Part shown: positions 5,727 through 8,233 of the stretch, one piece after another
Layout: every line of letters begins with the position of its first letter
Numbering within the stretch: the stretch's first letter is position 1
Assembly: GCA_023446675.1 (NCBI GenBank)
Contig: JAEXPO010000465.1
Coordinates: 1-8,233, forward strand
Source of the DNA: Bacillota bacterium
Lineage (GTDB): Bacteria; Bacillota; Clostridia; DSM-8532
Direction of reading: 5' to 3'
Length of the DNA stretch: 8,233 nucleotides
Made by a program: the position numbers and the translations under genes
Notes under the pieces: model-generated
Told to the model about the DNA's origin: nothing
Databases searched by the model: none
The model's input: the letters and a program-made list of their open reading frames with translations, nothing else

Positions 5727-5755
5727 GAATTGAAAAATAAGCCTTTATAAAACTA

Positions 5756-5789
5756 AAAAGCCGGATCGAACAAACGCGATCCGGCTTTT
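5756..5789. terminator. Strong intrinsic terminator after spoVT
   Basis: A 13-bp perfect stem pairs AAAAGCCGGATCG (5756-5768) with CGATCCGGCTTTT (5777-5789) around an 8-nt loop. The A-tract at the 5' side and T-tract at the 3' side make it usable in both directions. It begins 29 nt past the spoVT stop. Confidence 0.93.
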
Positions 5790-5799
5790 CCTATGCAGC

Positions 5800-5821
5800 T
5801 TGCCTGACGAGAATCAGGCAA
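5800..5821. other. Hairpin TTGCCTGA / TCAGGCAA between convergent genes
   Basis: A perfect 8-bp inverted repeat (5800-5807 with 5814-5821), loop CGAGAA. On the plus strand it is followed by an A-rich run, so it is not a terminator that way. On the minus strand its T-run lies before the stem rather than after it. It may simply extend the terminator cluster. Confidence 0.5.
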
Positions 5822-5850
5822 AAAAAGAAAGAGGGCATTGGCCCTCTTTC
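5819..5850 (-). terminator. Intrinsic terminator of the opp unit
   Basis: A 10-bp perfect stem, GAAAGAGGGC (5827-5836) / GCCCTCTTTC (5841-5850), loop ATTG. Read on the minus strand the stem is followed at once by a T-rich run, TTTTTTT (complement of 5820-5826), about 50 nt past the oppA stop. This is the probable end of the opp transcript. Confidence 0.85.
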
Positions 5851-5860
5851 CTGTTTTCTC

Positions 5861-5888
5861 TAGCCATTTGCATAAGCAAATCTGGCTA
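5861..5888. other. Hairpin immediately downstream of oppA
   Basis: TAGCCA-TTTGC (5861-5871) pairs with GCAAA-TGGCTA (5876-5880, 5883-5888), with a 2-nt bulge and an ATAA loop. It begins 13 nt after the oppA stop on the minus strand and lacks a following T-run. A role in protecting the mRNA 3' end is possible but not shown. Confidence 0.5.
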
Positions 5889-5901
5889 AAAGTGGTCTGT
5901 C

Positions 5902-7527
5902 TTACTTCTCAATCGTTGCCCAGAAGAAGTACTTAAAGCCAAGAGGGCTGTAAACTACGTTCTTGAGGGTAGGGCTTGTGAGGTACAGGTCGGAATAGTA
6001 GTAGATAGGAAGAACGGCATATTCCTGACCAACGAGGATGTCCTCAGCCTTATGAAGAGCTTCAATACGCTTTGTACGGTCGCCTTCAACACGGCCTGTT
6101 TCAATGAGAGAATCAAAGTCGCTGTTCTTGAAGAAAGCGTCGTTCTGACCGCTGGTGGATGTCCACATGTCAAGGAAGGTCATGGGATCCACGTAGTCGC
6201 CCAGCCAGCCGTGACGAGCGATATCAAAAGCGCCGTCTCTTCTGGACTGCTGGAATACGCTCCATTCCTGTGTGGCAATGGTGGTCTTAATGCCAAGATC
6301 CTTTTCCCACATTTGCTGAATAGCCTGAGCTACGTCAATGTGGCCCTGGGTATCGTTGGTACCGAAGCTGATGGTGGGGAAGCCCTTTCCATCAGGATAT
6401 CCGGCTTCTGCAAGAAGCTTCTTGGCTTCTGCAATGTTGGCTTCATTACCAGCCGCGGTAGGATCATAGTAATTGCCTGCCTTCAGACGGAAATCATCGC
6501 CGCCCTTGGCATCAGGAAGGCCTGTAGGTACGAAAGCACCGGCAGGGATCTGATTAGCCTTGGTTACGCTCTCAACGATGAAGCTGCGGTCAATGGCAAG
6601 GGTAAGAGCCTTACGGACTCTGGCGTCATTGAAAGGAGCCTTCTCGGTATTGAATACATAGAAGTAGGTTCCAAGCTGAGCCTTGATGGAAAGAGTACCG
6701 TCAGCGGTTGTTGTTGCGATTTCAGAAGCGGGGAGGGTATCTGCAAACAGAAGCTCGCCGTTTTTGAATGCGGAGTAAATGGTGTTATCATCAGCCATGA
6801 GCACGAACTTAAGCTCATTGTTCTTTATGTTCTTGGCATTCCAGTAGGTCTCGCTCTTAACGAGAGTCAGGTCTGCGTCATGGTTCCAGGACTTCATTTT
6901 GAAAGGTCCGTTACCGATGTAGGTAGCAGGATCGTTGCTCCAGGTTTCGGGATTGGCAGCAACGATGTCCTCACGAAGAGGGAACAGTGTGGGGAAGGTG
7001 GTCAGCTCCAGGAAGTAGGAGCAGGGGCCTTCCAAAGTTACCTCAAAGGTTTTTTCGTCAATGGCCTTTACACCCAGATCGTCAAGGGTAAGGCTGCTTT
7101 CGCCGCCATTAATGGTTGCGGCGTTTTTAACATAATAGAGCTGGTAAGCATACTCAGAAGCAGTGGCAGGATCAACCGCGCGCTTCCAGGAGTACACGAA
7201 ATCGTTAGCGGTAACGTCTTTACCATCCGACCATTTTGCGTCCTTACGAATTTTAAAAGTATAAACCGTACCGTCGTCGCTTGTAGTCCAGGATTCAGCA
7301 GCACCGGGAACGGTCTGCAGATTCTGATCGACTGTAGCAAGGCCTTCAAAGACGTGCTGGATGTAAGTACCGCCGTCAACAGAGCTGTTTAGGGTGGGGT
7401 CAATGGTTTTTGGTTCCTCTGCGAGATTAATGGTAATGACGTTAGTCCCGCCTGCTGCGCTGCCGCAGCCTGCAAGAACGGACACTGCCATTACCGCACT
7501 TAACGCGAGGGCAAGTGCTTTTTTCAT
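5902..7527 (-). CDS. oppA: Oligopeptide ABC transporter substrate-binding lipoprotein
   Basis: This 541-residue protein captures peptides outside the membrane and delivers them to the Opp permease. The N-terminus is a lipoprotein signal: MKK, a hydrophobic stretch, then the lipobox LAGC with C21 as the lipidated residue, followed by a Gly/Ala/Ser linker. The mature part is a cluster C (SBP_bac_5) binding protein: NLAEEPKTIDPTLNSS near the start, YTFKIRKDAKWSDGKDVTAN, then VRKALTLAIDRSFIV and a C-terminal lobe ending in FKYFFWATIEK. The length is typical for the family. The start is set by AGGAGG (complement of 7536-7541) 8 nt upstream. It follows oppF on the same strand after a 138-nt gap with its own promoter-like sequence, which would allow higher expression than the rest of the transporter. 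The exact peptide specificity cannot be read; a DppE/DppA-like role is possible. Confidence 0.94.
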   Translation of the reverse strand: MKKALALALSAVMAVSVLAGCGSAAGGTNVITINLAEEPKTIDPTLNSSVDGGTYIQHVFEGLATVDQNLQTVPGAAESWTTSDDGTVYTFKIRKDAKWSDGKDVTANDFVYSWKRAVDPATASEYAYQLYYVKNAATINGGESSLTLDDLGVKAIDEKTFEVTLEGPCSYFLELTTFPTLFPLREDIVAANPETWSNDPATYIGNGPFKMKSWNHDADLTLVKSETYWNAKNIKNNELKFVLMADDNTIYSAFKNGELLFADTLPASEIATTTADGTLSIKAQLGTYFYVFNTEKAPFNDARVRKALTLAIDRSFIVESVTKANQIPAGAFVPTGLPDAKGGDDFRLKAGNYYDPTAAGNEANIAEAKKLLAEAGYPDGKGFPTISFGTNDTQGHIDVAQAIQQMWEKDLGIKTTIATQEWSVFQQSRRDGAFDIARHGWLGDYVDPMTFLDMWTSTSGQNDAFFKNSDFDSLIETGRVEGDRTKRIEALHKAEDILVGQEYAVLPIYYYSDLYLTSPTLKNVVYSPLGFKYFFWATIEK

Positions 7528-7572
7528 TTTGTAGTCCTCCTAACAAAACTTGATATGTTATCTGATACAAAG

Positions 7573-7599
7573 CTTATATAAATAATTTTTAAATGTCAA
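7573..7599 (-). promoter_or_regulatory. oppA: Candidate oppA promoter
   Basis: Read on the minus strand, a perfect TTGACA (complement of 7594-7599) is followed after 15 nt by TATAAG (complement of 7573-7578). The spacer is slightly short, but the AT-rich run around it (TTTATATAAG) offers alternative registers. It lies about 45-70 nt upstream of the oppA start. Confidence 0.5.
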
Positions 7600-7620
7600 C
7601 AATCTCATTAAAATTGTTGA
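7596..7620. promoter_or_regulatory. Perfect inverted repeat over the oppA -35 box
   Basis: TCAACAAT (7596-7603) and ATTGTTGA (7613-7620) are perfect 8-bp inverted repeats with a 9-bp spacer. The left arm overlaps the -35 TTGACA of the candidate oppA promoter. It could be an operator for a dimeric regulator, or a weak AT-rich terminator hairpin 46 nt after oppF, although no clean T-run follows on the minus strand. Confidence 0.5.
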
Positions 7621-7665
7621 AAGTTGGCGTTTTTTTAATTGCATTTGTATGTTTATACATAGTAT

Positions 7666-8232
7666 TCATGGATGATCCACGAAATGGCATGCGCAATAGT
7701 GTCCATTAAAATTTTTCATGTCGGGTATTTTTTCTGCGCAGACGGCTTGAGCCTGGGGACAACGGGTACGGAACTTGCAGCCTGACGGGGGATTTACGGG
7801 AGAGGGAATTTCTCCCTTTAAAAGGATGCGTTTTTTTGCGCGGGCCAGATCCACATCAGGTTGAGGTATAGCTGAGATGAGAGCCTTGGTGTAAGGATGC
7901 AGCGGATTTTCAAAAAGCTCCTTGCTGGGAGCCAGCTCCATAATATTTCCCAGGTACATAACGCCCACACGGTCCGAGATATGGCGGATGACGCCCAGAT
8001 CATGGGAAATAAACAAATAGGTTAAATTTCTTTCCCGCTGGAGATCCGACAGCATATTCAATATCTGGGCTCTGATGGAAACGTCCAGAGCGGATACGGG
8101 CTCGTCACACACAATGAACTCCGGATCTACAGCCAGTGCCCGGGCAATGCCGATACGCTGGCGCTGGCCTCCTGAGAATTCATGGGGATACCGGCTTGCA
8201 TGCTCACTGCTTAAGCCCACTGAATTCAGAAG
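7666..8232 (-). CDS. oppF: Oligopeptide ABC transporter ATP-binding protein, C-terminal part (5' end outside window)
   Basis: This is the last 188 codons of an ATPase that powers peptide import at the cytoplasmic face of the membrane. The frame stays open to the right edge, so the GTG at 8218-8220 is internal rather than a start. The ABC signature [15 protein letters not shown], Walker [13 protein letters not shown] with its D-loop, and the H-loop FISHDLG are present; Walker A lies outside. The C-terminal oligopeptide-transporter extension is clear ([18 protein letters not shown], then [19 protein letters not shown]). The [17 protein letters not shown] and PQPD...[13 protein letters not shown] pattern favours OppF over OppD; DppF is the alternative. 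The extension holds a cysteine set (C-x5-C-x6-C, then HYCAC), which in some Opp/Dpp ATPases binds an iron-sulfur cluster. oppB, oppC and oppD probably lie beyond the edge. Confidence 0.92.
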   Translation of the reverse strand, partial: LLNSVGLSSEHASRYPHEFSGGQRQRIGIARALAVDPEFIVCDEPVSALDVSIRAQILNMLSDLQRERNLTYLFISHDLGVIRHISDRVGVMYLGNIMELAPSKELFENPLHPYTKALISAIPQPDVDLARAKKRILLKGEIPSPVNPPSGCKFRTRCPQAQAVCAEKIPDMKNFNGHYCACHFVDHP

Positions 8233-8233
8233 G

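Noticed and set aside
5419..5733. A 104-codon plus-strand frame inside spoVT
   Set aside because: It is an out-of-frame shadow of the GAF-like domain of spoVT.
6052..7392. A 446-codon open frame on the plus strand, antisense to oppA
   Set aside because: It lies wholly inside oppA, which has unmistakable family motifs. There is no ribosome binding site, and the protein is low in recognisable domains. Codon bias in oppA leaves this frame free of stops by chance.

Overview
The window looks like chromosome from a spore-forming, low-to-mid-GC Bacillota, most likely class Clostridia. The reasons are a spoVT homologue, the conserved aroQ / M24 aminopeptidase / efp gene order, strong AGGAGG-type ribosome binding sites, a TTG start, and an OppA lipoprotein with a Gram-positive style signal. 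The genus cannot be told from this sequence alone. I see no transposase, integrase, CRISPR array, tRNA or rRNA gene.

Layout, left to right. (1) 2-253 is the C-terminal tail of a methyl-accepting chemotaxis protein that enters from outside the window; a terminator follows at 279-339. (2) 340-604 is a gene-free leader with imperfect tandem repeats 64 nt apart, each shaped like a promoter, plus several hairpins. It precedes an endonuclease IV-like TIM-barrel gene (605-1456). (3) That gene runs into a convergent MenA/UbiA-like prenyltransferase gene (1425-2378, minus), and their 3' ends overlap by 32 bp. (4) A divergent intergenic region (2379-2675) holds two -10-like boxes, a hairpin and a 27-bp tandem duplication. 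(5) On the plus strand follow aroQ (shikimate pathway), an M24 Xaa-Pro aminopeptidase, and efp (translation factor EF-P), closed by a clear intrinsic terminator at 5011-5033. (6) spoVT (5172-5726) has a TTG start and a good match to a sigma-G-type forespore promoter. (7) A convergent intergenic region with four consecutive hairpins separates spoVT from a minus-strand oligopeptide transporter unit: oppA (5902-7527), preceded by the 3' part of oppF, which runs off the right edge.

Functionally this is mostly housekeeping: aromatic precursor synthesis, peptide uptake and peptide trimming, rescue of proline-stalled ribosomes, late sporulation control, and probable DNA repair. I found no clearly new multi-gene system. 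The least explained sequence is the structured leader of the endonuclease IV-like gene (about 436-596), followed by the short duplication upstream of aroQ and the inverted repeat over the oppA promoter. A 446-codon open frame antisense to oppA is best explained as a codon-usage shadow.
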